NCBI RefSeq assembly: GCF_002964605.1
Contig: NZ_PQDH01000001.1
Span: forward strand, 682,001-746,000
From: Vallitalea okinawensis
GTDB taxonomy: Bacteria > Bacillota > Clostridia > Lachnospirales > PQDH01
DNA length: 64,000 nt
Direction: 5' to 3'
Shown: positions 42,626 through 51,041 of the stretch, one piece after another
Numbering within the stretch: the stretch's first letter is position 1
How the letters are laid out: every line of letters starts with the position of its first letter
Made by a program: the position numbers and the translations under genes
The notes under the pieces: model-generated
Seen by the model: only the letters and a program-made list of their open reading frames with translations
Told to the model about the DNA's origin: nothing
Databases searched by the model: none

Positions 42626-43444
42626 ATGAAAAAAAGTATAATTGCTGCTGGCATCATTACTTTAGGAATTAGCGCAAGTGTATTTACTTCCAGTGCCTAT
42701 AGTATTACTACTTCTGAATTAGCTAATCAAAAGCAATCAGAAAACTATACTCCTCGCTCTTATGGAAATAATTTTTCAAGTAGAATGAACAACTCCTATT
42801 ATGGTGGTTATCATCGCGGTGGTATGATGGGAAATACTTATTCCTCAGAGGAGTTCAATAAATATCGTGGCAATGACGGTAATTATGGTTCTACTTGCCA
42901 CAGATTCTCTAATTATGCTGTTTATGAAGGACAAGAAAAATTGTCTGTTGAAGAAATTGAAGCGCAAGTCCTAGAATATATTGCCTACTACTATGGAGAA
43001 GATTTCTCTATTGGTGATATCTTTGAATTTGATACAACAGATTATTATGTATCAGTAGAGGAAACCTCCACTGGAAGAGGTGCTTTTGAATTACTAATCA
43101 ATCCTTATACAGGTGATGTTAGACATGAGCAAGGTCCTAATATGATGTGGAATATTAAATATGGCATGATGAATGATATCAATGGTTATACTTATACTCC
43201 CTCAACTACACAAGAAATCCCTCTTGAAGAAGCCGTTAATCTAGCAAATGAATACTTACAAGCCTACCAAATCGATGGTACTGTATCAGAAGAAGGCCAT
43301 CATTTTTATGGTTACTATACACTTCATATAGAGAAGGATAACAGTGTCATTGGCATGCTTAGCGTCAATGCCTATACTGGTGACACTTGGATTCATGGGT
43401 GGCATGATAACGTAGTCAATGTGTACTCACATCATGAGGAGTAA
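42626..43444 (+). CDS. Secreted PepSY-like protein with Gly/Met/His-rich segment
   Basis: The 272-aa protein has a signal peptide (MKKSIIAAGIITLGISASVFTSSAYS) and a Gly/Tyr/His/Met-rich stretch (NSYYGGYHRGGMMGNTY, about 53-70). Two repeated beta-type units follow, each ending in a YTGD turn (LLINPYTGDVRHEQGP; LSVNAYTGDTWIHGWH), which fits PepSY-like domains. It is probably exported. His and Met clusters suggest metal binding, matching the Met-rich kinase. The ATG at 42626 has AAAGGA 8 nt upstream. Confidence 0.72.
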   Translation: MKKSIIAAGIITLGISASVFTSSAYSITTSELANQKQSENYTPRSYGNNFSSRMNNSYYGGYHRGGMMGNTYSSEEFNKYRGNDGNYGSTCHRFSNYAVYEGQEKLSVEEIEAQVLEYIAYYYGEDFSIGDIFEFDTTDYYVSVEETSTGRGAFELLINPYTGDVRHEQGPNMMWNIKYGMMNDINGYTYTPSTTQEIPLEEAVNLANEYLQAYQIDGTVSEEGHHFYGYYTLHIEKDNSVIGMLSVNAYTGDTWIHGWHDNVVNVYSHHEE

Positions 43445-43458
43445 TAATAAATTCAGAA

Positions 43459-43497
43459 ACGCTTAATTGATATCTAAATCAATTAAGCGTTTTTTTA
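43459..43497 (+). terminator. Rho-independent terminator
   Basis: A 13-bp stem (ACGCTTAATTGAT / ATCAATTAAGCGT) is followed by seven T, between the PepSY-like gene and arsC. Confidence 0.92.
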
Positions 43498-43893
43498 TAA
43501 TTCATTGTTTTCAATTCTCTTGATAAGATCCTCTACTTTATTCTTGATAATATCTCTTGTATTTTGGAATCCCTCAATAGGACCACCGGATGGATCTTCT
43601 AATCCCCAATCTTCTCTGTGATTACATGGCACGAAAGGACATTCTACTCCGCATCCCATAGTAACTAAAATATCTATTTCTTCTGGAATATCAGATAAGA
43701 GTTTTGGACGGTGTTCACTCATATCAACGCCTGCTTCTTCCATTACTTGAACTGCTTTAGGTTTTACTTCCGGGTAATCTTCAGTACCTGCTGAATATGC
43801 TTCTAAAACTTCTTTACCAAGGTGTTTTGCCCACCCTTCTGCCATTTGTGAACGACAGGAATTATGAATACATACAAATGCTACTTTCTTCAT
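43495..43893 (-). CDS. arsC: Arsenate reductase ArsC, thioredoxin-coupled LMW-phosphatase type
   Basis: ArsC reduces arsenate to arsenite. The 132-aa protein has the P-loop CIHNSCRS (Cys 8 nucleophile, CX5R) and the redox Cys pair CGVECPFVPC (about 80-88), as in the S. aureus/B. subtilis enzyme, and DPSGGP. The start at the ATG at 43893 follows AAGGAGG; an 11-residue extension is rejected. It is the second gene after arsR, 101 bp apart. Confidence 0.92.
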   Translation of the reverse strand: MKKVAFVCIHNSCRSQMAEGWAKHLGKEVLEAYSAGTEDYPEVKPKAVQVMEEAGVDMSEHRPKLLSDIPEEIDILVTMGCGVECPFVPCNHREDWGLEDPSGGPIEGFQNTRDIIKNKVEDLIKRIENNEL

Positions 43894-43994
43894 TATGATG
43901 CTTCCTCCTTGTTTTTTGATAGTCATTTATGGTTAATAAACATACTTACTTAAAATAATTACTTACCCTCTTATCATAACTCATTTAAATTCTA

Positions 43995-44342
43995 TTATCT
44001 AGGATCTTCACAAATTACTCCACTTTCTTTATACTTTTTTAATCGATTTATATCAGATACACATTGATCAATTTTATCAAGCTCATGGTCGATTAACTCT
44101 TTAATAAAAGGATATAGCTCTAATGTTTGATAGTTAATTTTATAATAAGACCATTGCCCTTTCTTTTCTACCTCTATTATTTTTAATAGTTTTAATCGAG
44201 TAAGGTGTTTTGATGCGTTAGATTGTTTGATTTCCAATACATTTTCTATATCACAGACACATAACTTGCCTAACCTAATGATATTAAGTATTCTAATTCT
44301 TGTTTCGTCACCAATACCTTTAAGTACTTCGACAATCTCCAT
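43995..44342 (-). CDS. arsR: ArsR family As(III)-responsive repressor
   Basis: The 115-aa winged-helix repressor has the ArsR core (VLKGIGDETRIRILNIIRLGKLCVCDIENVLEIKQSNASKHLTRLK) with the alpha-3 metal site LCVCDI (Cys-Val-Cys), the classical As(III)/Sb(III) ligands. A C-terminal Cys is also present (VICEDPR). I start at 44342 behind GGAGAGG. The operator ATTACATT-N10-AATGTAAT lies between the promoter and the start and also, in slightly changed form, before the permease gene 5 kb away. Confidence 0.92.
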   Translation of the reverse strand: MEIVEVLKGIGDETRIRILNIIRLGKLCVCDIENVLEIKQSNASKHLTRLKLLKIIEVEKKGQWSYYKINYQTLELYPFIKELIDHELDKIDQCVSDINRLKKYKESGVICEDPR

Positions 44343-44361
44343 TCTCTCACCTCTCCATATG

Positions 44362-44427
44362 ATTACATTGCTATATAGTAATGTAATTTCTATATCTATC
44401 ATAATACTTTAAATAAGTATTTGTCAA
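44362..44427 (-). promoter_or_regulatory. arsR promoter and ArsR operator
   Basis: On the minus strand TTGACA (44422-44427), 18 nt, TATGAT (44398-44403). The perfect dyad ATTACATT/AATGTAAT (44362-44369 / 44380-44387) lies just downstream of the start point. Confidence 0.8.
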
Positions 44428-44476
44428 GATAGGTCAAATAAACTTAATTAAAATTTATATAGCTATACATATCATC

Positions 44477-44503
44477 ACACTATAACCACATTTTCATACA
44501 ATG
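44477..44503 (+). promoter_or_regulatory. SigK/SigE-like promoter of laccase 1
   Basis: AC (44477-44478), 16 nt, CATACAATG (44495-44503): SigK-like except for the last base. CATACAAT also equals the SigE -10 consensus, but no good SigE -35 is seen. Confidence 0.5.
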
Positions 44504-44545
44504 TAATAAGAGGACAAGTTAATGACTATAAAAGGAGTTGATTAA

Positions 44546-46432
44546 GTGACAAAACCTTTAGACCCAAAACTTATACCGAAATATGTTAATGAATTAGAGG
44601 CTCCTCCTGTATATAAGCCACGTATTAAACGTAGCCCTTGTACTGGCAGAGTTAAGAGCCATCACTATACTATTAGTATGAATGAATTCCAGCAACAACT
44701 TCTTCCTCCTGGATTCCCTATGACGACTGTTTGGGGTTATGGAGGAAATATCAAAGATCCCAGTACCCGTAAATCAGTTTATTTTGAAAGTACTCCTGGT
44801 GCTACATTTGAAGCTGTTAAAGGAGTTCCTGCTCATGTACAGTGGGTAAACAACATTACAGACTCTCAGCTATTTGCTGTGGATCCAACCCTTCACTGGG
44901 CAAATCCTAATAATATGGCAACACCTGAACCACCATTTCTGCCATTTCCACCTGGTTATCCAGAAGCCCAAAGTCCAATACCTCTAGTTACCCATCTTCA
45001 TGGTGGTGAGGTCAGTACTGATTCTGATGGCGGTCCCAATACTTGGTTTACTGCTGATGAAGAAATTGTTGGACCTGATTTTGTTACATCACGTTATCGT
45101 TATCCTAACGAGCAAGAAGCCACAACCCTTTGGTACCATGACCATACACTTGGGACAACTCGATTGAGTGTTGCTGGTGGACTAGCTGGCTTTTACTTAT
45201 TAAGAGATCCAAAGAATAAAATAGAACGCCTACTTCCAAAAGGTCCATATGAAATCCCGCTAGTCATACAAGATCGGTCTTTTAATGAAGATGGTTCTTA
45301 CTTATATCCTGAAGAAGGTAATAACCCTGATATACACCCATACTGGGTACCATCATTTACTGGTAATACCATTATGGTTAATGGCAAAGTATGGCCAAAC
45401 TTGAATGTTAAACGTCGACAATACCGATTCAGATTTCTTAATGGCTCTAATGCCAGAGTTTACAATCTAAGTTTCTCAAACAATATGAAGTTCCTTCAAA
45501 TAGGTTCTGATGGCGGCTTTTTACCTCGAGCTGTCAAGTTGAAAGAGCTATTAATTGGTCCTGGTGAACGTGCTGATGTTCTAGTTGATTTTTCAAACAT
45601 GTGTGCTGGAACAAGTATCATTCTAAGGAATAATGCTAATACACCTTTTCCAGGTGGTAGCCCTCCAGATCCAGAAACTGTTGGACAAATTATGCAATTT
45701 ACTGTATTAAAATCAAAACCAAAACCTCCTAAAAAACTACTGCGTAGGCTTAATAAGATACCAAAATTTAAGCCAAATGCACCCTCAAGACTAATTACAT
45801 TAAACGTTATTAACACACCTAACGGTCCTCAGGAATTACTCTTAGATGGACAAAAATTTGTATCCCCAGTCTCGGAAACACCTTTGGTTGGTTCAACAGA
45901 GATTTGGGAAGTCCCTAATCTAGCTAATAATGTACATCCTATCCACATACACCTCATACAATTCCAGATACTCAATCGTCAGAAGATGGATATTGATGCC
46001 TACAGAGAAGAATGGACCCGACTGAATGGTAAACTACCATTGGATCATCCTACAATTCCTCTACCAGTTGAACCTTTTTTAATTGGTAATCCAATCCCCC
46101 CTGCATCAAATGAACGAGGATGGAAAGATACTGTTCTCATGCTTCCAGGTGAAGTTACTCGAATTATAGCTAGGTGGGCACCACAGGATGCTAAGCGAGT
46201 AAAACCTGGAGAAAATCTCTTCCCATTTGATCCAAGCCGCGGTTCAGGGTATGTATGGCATTGTCATATCCTTGAACATGAAGATAATGAAATGATGAGA
46301 CCTCTTGAGGTAAGAAGTTGTTCTTATTCTACTAAAAGAGGTTATAGAGGTTGGAAAAAAGATGTCACTAAAATATTAGATGAAGTAAATTCAGAACTTG
46401 ATGATATATCTAAAGAGCTATCAAGACTATAA
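44546..46432 (+). CDS. Multicopper oxidase (CotA-type laccase), copy 1
   Basis: The 628-aa enzyme oxidises phenols or metals with four-electron O2 reduction. All four copper signatures are intact: THLHGG (His 150, 152), WYHDH (His 198, 200), HPIHIH (about 470-475) and HCHILEHEDNEMM (His 572, 574, 578; axial Met 583). No signal peptide is present, as in spore-coat CotA. A short charged coiled tail follows the last cupredoxin domain. The start is GTG with AAAGGAG 8 nt upstream. It is one of two tandem copies, opposite in strand to the ars genes around them. Confidence 0.93.
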   Translation: MTKPLDPKLIPKYVNELEAPPVYKPRIKRSPCTGRVKSHHYTISMNEFQQQLLPPGFPMTTVWGYGGNIKDPSTRKSVYFESTPGATFEAVKGVPAHVQWVNNITDSQLFAVDPTLHWANPNNMATPEPPFLPFPPGYPEAQSPIPLVTHLHGGEVSTDSDGGPNTWFTADEEIVGPDFVTSRYRYPNEQEATTLWYHDHTLGTTRLSVAGGLAGFYLLRDPKNKIERLLPKGPYEIPLVIQDRSFNEDGSYLYPEEGNNPDIHPYWVPSFTGNTIMVNGKVWPNLNVKRRQYRFRFLNGSNARVYNLSFSNNMKFLQIGSDGGFLPRAVKLKELLIGPGERADVLVDFSNMCAGTSIILRNNANTPFPGGSPPDPETVGQIMQFTVLKSKPKPPKKLLRRLNKIPKFKPNAPSRLITLNVINTPNGPQELLLDGQKFVSPVSETPLVGSTEIWEVPNLANNVHPIHIHLIQFQILNRQKMDIDAYREEWTRLNGKLPLDHPTIPLPVEPFLIGNPIPPASNERGWKDTVLMLPGEVTRIIARWAPQDAKRVKPGENLFPFDPSRGSGYVWHCHILEHEDNEMMRPLEVRSCSYSTKRGYRGWKKDVTKILDEVNSELDDISKELSRL

Positions 46433-46462
46433 AGACATAAAATGATAATATTTGTTTTAATC

Positions 46463-46489
46463 ACTAATCCAATTAATATTCATAAAATA
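46463..46489 (+). promoter_or_regulatory. SigK-like promoter of laccase 2
   Basis: AC (46463-46464), 16 nt, CATAAAATA (46481-46489), an exact match; 54 nt before the start codon. Confidence 0.6.
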
Positions 46490-46542
46490 TACTAAAGGGA
46501 CAAGTAACCCTTTCCTTTCAAAGTTAAAAAGGAGTTGATTAA

Positions 46543-48417
46543 ATGAGTGAACATTTAGACCCAAGATTTATACCAAAATTTAAAAACGAGTTATTAATAC
46601 CTCCAGTATTTAAACCTAAAATAATAAGGAATTCTTGTTCAGGTGAGGTCAAAAGTCATAACTATAGGATAAGTATGGTAGAATTTGATCAACAAGTTCT
46701 TCCACCTGGTTTTCCAGAGACAACCGTATGGGGTTATGAAGGCGTTATTGAAGATCCTTGTAGTGGAGAACCTGTATGTTTCAGTAGCAGTCCTGGACCT
46801 ACCTTTGAGGCCGTACGCGATATTCCTTCTATAGTACAATGGAAAAATGATATTACAGAACCCAATATGTTTGCTGTAGACCCTACAATCCACTGGGCAA
46901 ACCCAAACGATTTCCCACCACCTGAACCTCCTTTCAGACCTTTCCCACCTGGCTATAGTCAGGCACAAATACCGGTTCCACTGGTTCCACATTTACATGG
47001 GGGAGAGACTAGGTCAGATTCAGATGGTAACCCTGATTCTTGGTTTACTCCTGATGAAGAGATTGTTGGTCCAGGTTTCTTTACCTCACGTTACACCTAT
47101 CCTAATGAACAGGAACCTACTACTCTTTGGTACCATGATCATGCCCTTGGAACAACAAGGTTAACAGTTTATGCAGGTTTGGCTGGATTTTATTTACTAA
47201 GAGATCCAAATAATAGGATTGAAAAATTCCTTCCACGCGGTGAATACGAAGTACCAATTGTTATTCAAGACCGTACTTTTAATAAAAATGGTTCCTTAGA
47301 GTTTCCAAGTGTTGGTGTTAACCCAGATATACATCCTTATTGGATTCCTGAATTCTTTGGAGATAGCATCATGGTTAATGGACGAGTATGGCCTAACTTA
47401 GATGTTAAGCGTAGAGAATACAGATTTAGATTTCTTAATGGTTCAAATGCAAGATTCTATAACTTGAAACTATCCAATGGACAATCTATGATTCAGATCG
47501 GTACTGATGGTGGCTTCCTCCCACATCCAGTTGAGTTGGAAGAGCTATTAATTGCTCCTGGTGAAAGAGCTGATGTGCTTATTGACTTTTCTGAATTATG
47601 TCCAGGAACTAAGCTTATTTTAACTAATGATGCAAACGCACCTTTCCCTGATGGTGACCCTGTTGACCCAGAAACCACTGGACAAATTATGCAGTTTACA
47701 GTAGTGAAATCACGCTCTGTTTCACCTCGACCACTTCCATGTAGACTCAATAAAATACCAAAGTTAACACCAGATGTACCTAGAGTGATTTTAACCCTCA
47801 ATGAGACAGAAGGTCCAGGTGGTCCAGTTATCATAACCCTTAATGGACAAAAATGGGGTGCTCCAATCTCTGAATTACCACTGGTTGGTTCTACTGTGGA
47901 ATGGATTCTCGTTAATCTAACCAATGATACACACCCTATCCATGTTCATTTAATCATGTTCCAGATATTAAATCGTCAGACTATTGATTCAACAAGGTAT
48001 AAAGAAGCGTGGACTGAACTCAATGGTGAGCCTCCTCTTGATCACCCAACACGTAGTTTACCTGTGGAACCATTCTTAGAAGGTGAACCAATTGCTCCTG
48101 ATCTCAACGAGAGAGGCTGGAAAGATACCATTCGCGCTAATCCAGGTCAAGTCACAAGGATTTTACTTCGGTTTACACCACAAGATGTGAAACCTAAAGA
48201 TGCTAAACCAGGTAAAAACTTATTCCCATTTGACCCAAGCTTTGGTCCTGGTTATGTATGGCATTGTCATATTCTTGATCATGAAGATAATGAGATGATG
48301 CGACCTTATAAAGTTAGAACTCCCTTCTGTCCCCCATATCAAGCTGATGAAGATGGAGACCTAACTGAACTAAAAGATGAAATGGATATACTCCTTGATG
48401 AATATGATGAAGAATAA
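46543..48417 (+). CDS. Multicopper oxidase (CotA-type laccase), copy 2
   Basis: The 624-aa protein parallels copy 1 over its full length, with the same N-terminal opening (LDPRFIPKFKNEL against LDPKLIPKYVNEL), and keeps all copper ligands: PHLHGG, WYHDH, HPIHVH and HCHILDHEDNEMM. Small changes near the T1 site (LDH for LEH; LIMFQIL for LIQFQIL) may alter the redox potential. The SD region AAAGGAGTTGATTAA is identical to that of copy 1, so the duplication included the leader. It has its own SigK-like promoter. Confidence 0.93.
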   Translation: MSEHLDPRFIPKFKNELLIPPVFKPKIIRNSCSGEVKSHNYRISMVEFDQQVLPPGFPETTVWGYEGVIEDPCSGEPVCFSSSPGPTFEAVRDIPSIVQWKNDITEPNMFAVDPTIHWANPNDFPPPEPPFRPFPPGYSQAQIPVPLVPHLHGGETRSDSDGNPDSWFTPDEEIVGPGFFTSRYTYPNEQEPTTLWYHDHALGTTRLTVYAGLAGFYLLRDPNNRIEKFLPRGEYEVPIVIQDRTFNKNGSLEFPSVGVNPDIHPYWIPEFFGDSIMVNGRVWPNLDVKRREYRFRFLNGSNARFYNLKLSNGQSMIQIGTDGGFLPHPVELEELLIAPGERADVLIDFSELCPGTKLILTNDANAPFPDGDPVDPETTGQIMQFTVVKSRSVSPRPLPCRLNKIPKLTPDVPRVILTLNETEGPGGPVIITLNGQKWGAPISELPLVGSTVEWILVNLTNDTHPIHVHLIMFQILNRQTIDSTRYKEAWTELNGEPPLDHPTRSLPVEPFLEGEPIAPDLNERGWKDTIRANPGQVTRILLRFTPQDVKPKDAKPGKNLFPFDPSFGPGYVWHCHILDHEDNEMMRPYKVRTPFCPPYQADEDGDLTELKDEMDILLDEYDEE

Positions 48418-48429
48418 GTAAATATCAAA

Positions 48430-48460
48430 GAGCTCTGCTTCCATCAGCAGAGCTCCTTTT
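48430..48460. terminator. Terminator between laccase 2 and the thioredoxin-like gene
   Basis: A 10-bp stem (GAGCTCTGCT / AGCAGAGCTC) with a 6-nt loop is followed by CCTTTT. Confidence 0.85.
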
Positions 48461-48477
48461 CATCTACAACCTCATAA

Positions 48478-48711
48478 CTAATTACTTAAGTATTTTTTTA
48501 TCTCTTTTACTTTCGGAATTCTTCCCATAACTTTGACCTGCTCATCTACGACTAAAGCAGGAGTTTTCATGACACCATATGCCACAATATCTTTTATGTC
48601 TTCTACCTTTTCAATTCTTACATTTAAGTCTAATTCATTTACAGCTTCTTTTACATTTGCTTCAAGTTTCTTGCATGCACTGCATCCACTACCTAATACC
48701 TTAATAACCAT
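48478..48711 (-). CDS. Thioredoxin-like small redox protein (MTH895 type)
   Basis: The 77-aa protein is a minimal thioredoxin fold with CSAC (Cys 10 and 13) and the cis-Pro segment MKTPALVVD. Such proteins commonly accompany DUF318 permeases and ArsC in arsenic operons; they may supply electrons or bind arsenicals. It follows the permease by 27 bp, same strand. AGGAGG is present upstream. Confidence 0.85.
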   Translation of the reverse strand: MVIKVLGSGCSACKKLEANVKEAVNELDLNVRIEKVEDIKDIVAYGVMKTPALVVDEQVKVMGRIPKVKEIKKYLSN

Positions 48712-48738
48712 ATCATATCCTCCTATTTGTTTTATTAA

Positions 48739-49710
48739 CTACCTAATGATTGGAACAAGTAAATTAAATAGATATCCTACCAAAATAATTCCTATTCCAG
48801 TTATCACAACAAAGGTTGCAATTAATTTTGGTTTTATTACCTTTCTCAATAGAATCATTTCGGGTAAAGATAACGCTGTAACTGCCATCATAAATGCAAG
48901 GGCAGTTCCTATACCAACTCCCTTACCTATTAATGCTTCAGCTATTGGTATGGTTCCAATAGCATTAGAATATAAGGGTATGCCTAAAATAACTGCTACA
49001 AACACAGCAAATGGATTTTCAGGTCCAGCATATTGAGCTAGAAAACCTTCATCAGGGAAATATCCATGTATAGCAGCCCCAATCCCGATTCCTATTAATA
49101 AATACAACCATACACGTTTAACGATATCCCTCACATTATCTAAAGCAAAGATAATCCTCTCTTGAGTACTCGGATCTATAATATTCACCTCAGCAGTTTT
49201 CATTTGATAGACATATTCTTCTACCTCCTTCTCCATCTTTAACTTACCAATAATAGCACCACTGATGACACCAATTAAAACACCTGTCATAACGTAGATT
49301 AGTGCAATTTTCCAGCCAAATGCAGCTAACAACACGGCAAAGGCTGCTTCATTAACAATGGGAGAAGTTATTAAAAATGAAAAAGTTACTCCCAGTGGAA
49401 TTCCAGCTTCAACAAAGCCAATGAAAATAGGTACTGACGAACATGAACAAAATGGAGTTACAATCCCTAATAGAGATGCCATAATATTTGCTTTAATACC
49501 ACTAAATTTCTCCAGTATTTTTTTGGTTCGCTCTGGTGGAAAGAAACTTCGTATGTAAGAGATTATAAAAATCATGATGGATAACAATATAATTATTTTT
49601 ATCGTATCATAAAAGAAAAAATGAATACTTGAGCCTAATTGTGTATCCATTGATAAACCAAAAACATTCTCAACTAAATATTCAATAAGTTGATCCAGCC
49701 AATAAAACAT
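48739..49710 (-). CDS. Permease of the DUF318/ArsP_1 family
   Basis: The 323-aa membrane protein has eight to nine hydrophobic helices and the family motif TPFCSCSSVP (about residues 84-93), where the Cys pair binds trivalent arsenicals in ArsP-type pumps. A central charged loop (about 158-190) separates two helical bundles. It is probably an organo-arsenite or arsenite exporter. It is the first gene of a two-gene unit with the thioredoxin-like protein and has an ArsR-type operator at its promoter. Confidence 0.85.
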   Translation of the reverse strand: MFYWLDQLIEYLVENVFGLSMDTQLGSSIHFFFYDTIKIIILLSIMIFIISYIRSFFPPERTKKILEKFSGIKANIMASLLGIVTPFCSCSSVPIFIGFVEAGIPLGVTFSFLITSPIVNEAAFAVLLAAFGWKIALIYVMTGVLIGVISGAIIGKLKMEKEVEEYVYQMKTAEVNIIDPSTQERIIFALDNVRDIVKRVWLYLLIGIGIGAAIHGYFPDEGFLAQYAGPENPFAVFVAVILGIPLYSNAIGTIPIAEALIGKGVGIGTALAFMMAVTALSLPEMILLRKVIKPKLIATFVVITGIGIILVGYLFNLLVPIIR

Positions 49711-49794
49711 CCTAACGCCTCCTCTTCTTTTTCACTATATACTTATTTCTAGAATAATCTTTTAAGTAATCATCCCCTTTTCATTATATAGTTA

Positions 49795-49856
49795 ATTATA
49801 TTAGAATATGCTAATGTAACTTATTTAATTATATTATAATATTCTAATATAATCAA
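49795..49856 (-). promoter_or_regulatory. Promoter and ArsR-type operator of the permease unit
   Basis: On the minus strand TTGATT (49851-49856), 17 nt, TATAAT (49828-49833). Just downstream, GTTACATT-N10-AATATAAT (49795-49820) differs from the arsR operator by one base in each half. Two ATATTAGAATAT-type dyads (49798-49809, 49839-49850) add further symmetry. Confidence 0.7.
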
Positions 49857-49897
49857 TATAAAATTTATAATTCTTAGTTTATATTCAAACAAAGTGA

Positions 49898-49945
49898 CCT
49901 ACATCACATTTCAAGTATGTGCAGGTAAGTATGGTTCCTTGCGAG
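49898..49945 (-). repeat. Dispersed intergenic repeat, copy B
   Basis: The reverse complement matches copy A at 17813-17860 without gaps. This copy ends in TGTGATGTAGGTCACT, a CRP/FNR-like dyad (TGTGA-N6-TCACT) that is weaker in copy A. It lies between the permease promoter and the terminator of the stalk-protein gene. Confidence 0.55.
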
Positions 49946-49969
49946 CAAAACGCAGTACTTTCCTTCACT

Positions 49970-50013
49970 AAAAAAAGACTTTTAAATAGCATATGACATA
50001 CTATCTAAAAGCC
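49970..50013 (-). terminator. Terminator of the stalk-protein gene
   Basis: A long imperfect stem (GACTTTTAAATAG pairs with CTATCTAAAAGCC) is followed by seven T on the minus strand. Confidence 0.75.
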
Positions 50014-50039
50014 TAATCTAATATATATTGTTTCTTATC

Positions 50040-51041
50040 TTACAATTCATTTACCTCAATGGTTTCTGTCTCTCCATCCCACTCAATATCTAAACCAAAT
50101 GTTTCAAGAATAAATCGAAGTGGTACATAAATTCTATCATTCATAAGATCTGATTGCGTATCTAAAATAACTTCATCACCATTAACCAAAACTTTATTTG
50201 AGTCAAGTGGTAGAATTATTTCTATCTCACCTTTTAAGATAATTGCTTCTTTAGTCTCTGCTTTCCACTCAACTTTAGCACCATATCCTTCTGTTATTGC
50301 TCTTACTGGAACTAATGTTCTTCCTTCAATAATTACAGGGGGTGTATCAAATTTAAATTCAACAGAATCAGATAAAATACTATCAATAGATAATACTTTT
50401 ACATTTGATTTTTCATCTTTTATCTTATTTTCACTTTCCTTAATCTCTTCCAATTCTTTATCAGTGTATTTTGATCTAATAATCTCTTTTCTCTCAGCTA
50501 ACAATGTATGCATTTCATCTTTTAATTCAGAAAATCGCTCTAAAATAACTTCTAAGTCTTCCTTTAGTTGCTCTTCTATATCAGTATCTCCAATTTTCTT
50601 AATACCTTTATAAAGCTCTTTCAGCTCTTTTTTTAGTTTATTAATTTCTTGTTCTTCTTCTTTTATTTCCTTTTTTATTTTCTTCCATTCTTCGTATTTT
50701 TTATAACGATCTTTTTTATTATATTTATGATCTTCATCTAAATCGTCTTCGTCTTCTTCGTCTTCATCTTCATCGTCTTCATCTTCATCTTCATCTTCTT
50801 CGTCGTCTTCTTTGTCTTCTTCGTCGTCTTCTTCGTCGTCCTCTTCTTCTACTACTTCTTCGTCTTCATTGTTTTCATCTTCAACATCTTCATCTTCTTC
50901 TACATTATTCTCTTCTGTTTGTACTTCCTCTTGGTTTTGAACCACTTCTGATTCACCCTCGTTTTCGCTAGCTACAGAAACTAAACCATTTGAAAAAATT
51001 AATGCTAGAACTAATACAATTGATACTAATCTTTTTAACAT
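50040..51041 (-). CDS. Secreted acidic protein with copper-amine-oxidase-N (stalk) domain
   Basis: The 333-aa protein has a signal peptide (LVSIVLVLALIFSNGLVSVAS) and then a strikingly acidic low-complexity stretch (about 30-105, almost all Glu/Asp). A coiled coil (about 115-205; EEEQEINKLKKELKELYKG) follows, and the C-terminal copper amine oxidase N domain carries GRTLVPVRAITEGYGAKVEW and DRIYVPLRFILETFGLDIEWD. Such stalk-domain proteins are exported and may be cell-wall associated. The acidic run suggests cation binding. It is monocistronic. Confidence 0.85.
   Translation of the reverse strand: MLKRLVSIVLVLALIFSNGLVSVASENEGESEVVQNQEEVQTEENNVEEDEDVEDENNEDEEVVEEEDDEEDDEEDKEDDEEDEDEDEDDEDEDEEDEDDLDEDHKYNKKDRYKKYEEWKKIKKEIKEEEQEINKLKKELKELYKGIKKIGDTDIEEQLKEDLEVILERFSELKDEMHTLLAERKEIIRSKYTDKELEEIKESENKIKDEKSNVKVLSIDSILSDSVEFKFDTPPVIIEGRTLVPVRAITEGYGAKVEWKAETKEAIILKGEIEIILPLDSNKVLVNGDEVILDTQSDLMNDRIYVPLRFILETFGLDIEWDGETETIEVNEL

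Noticed and set aside
50750-50890. Simple-sequence repeat as a mobile or regulatory element
   Set aside because: The GAA/GAC-type tract lies fully in frame and codes for the acidic run of the stalk protein.
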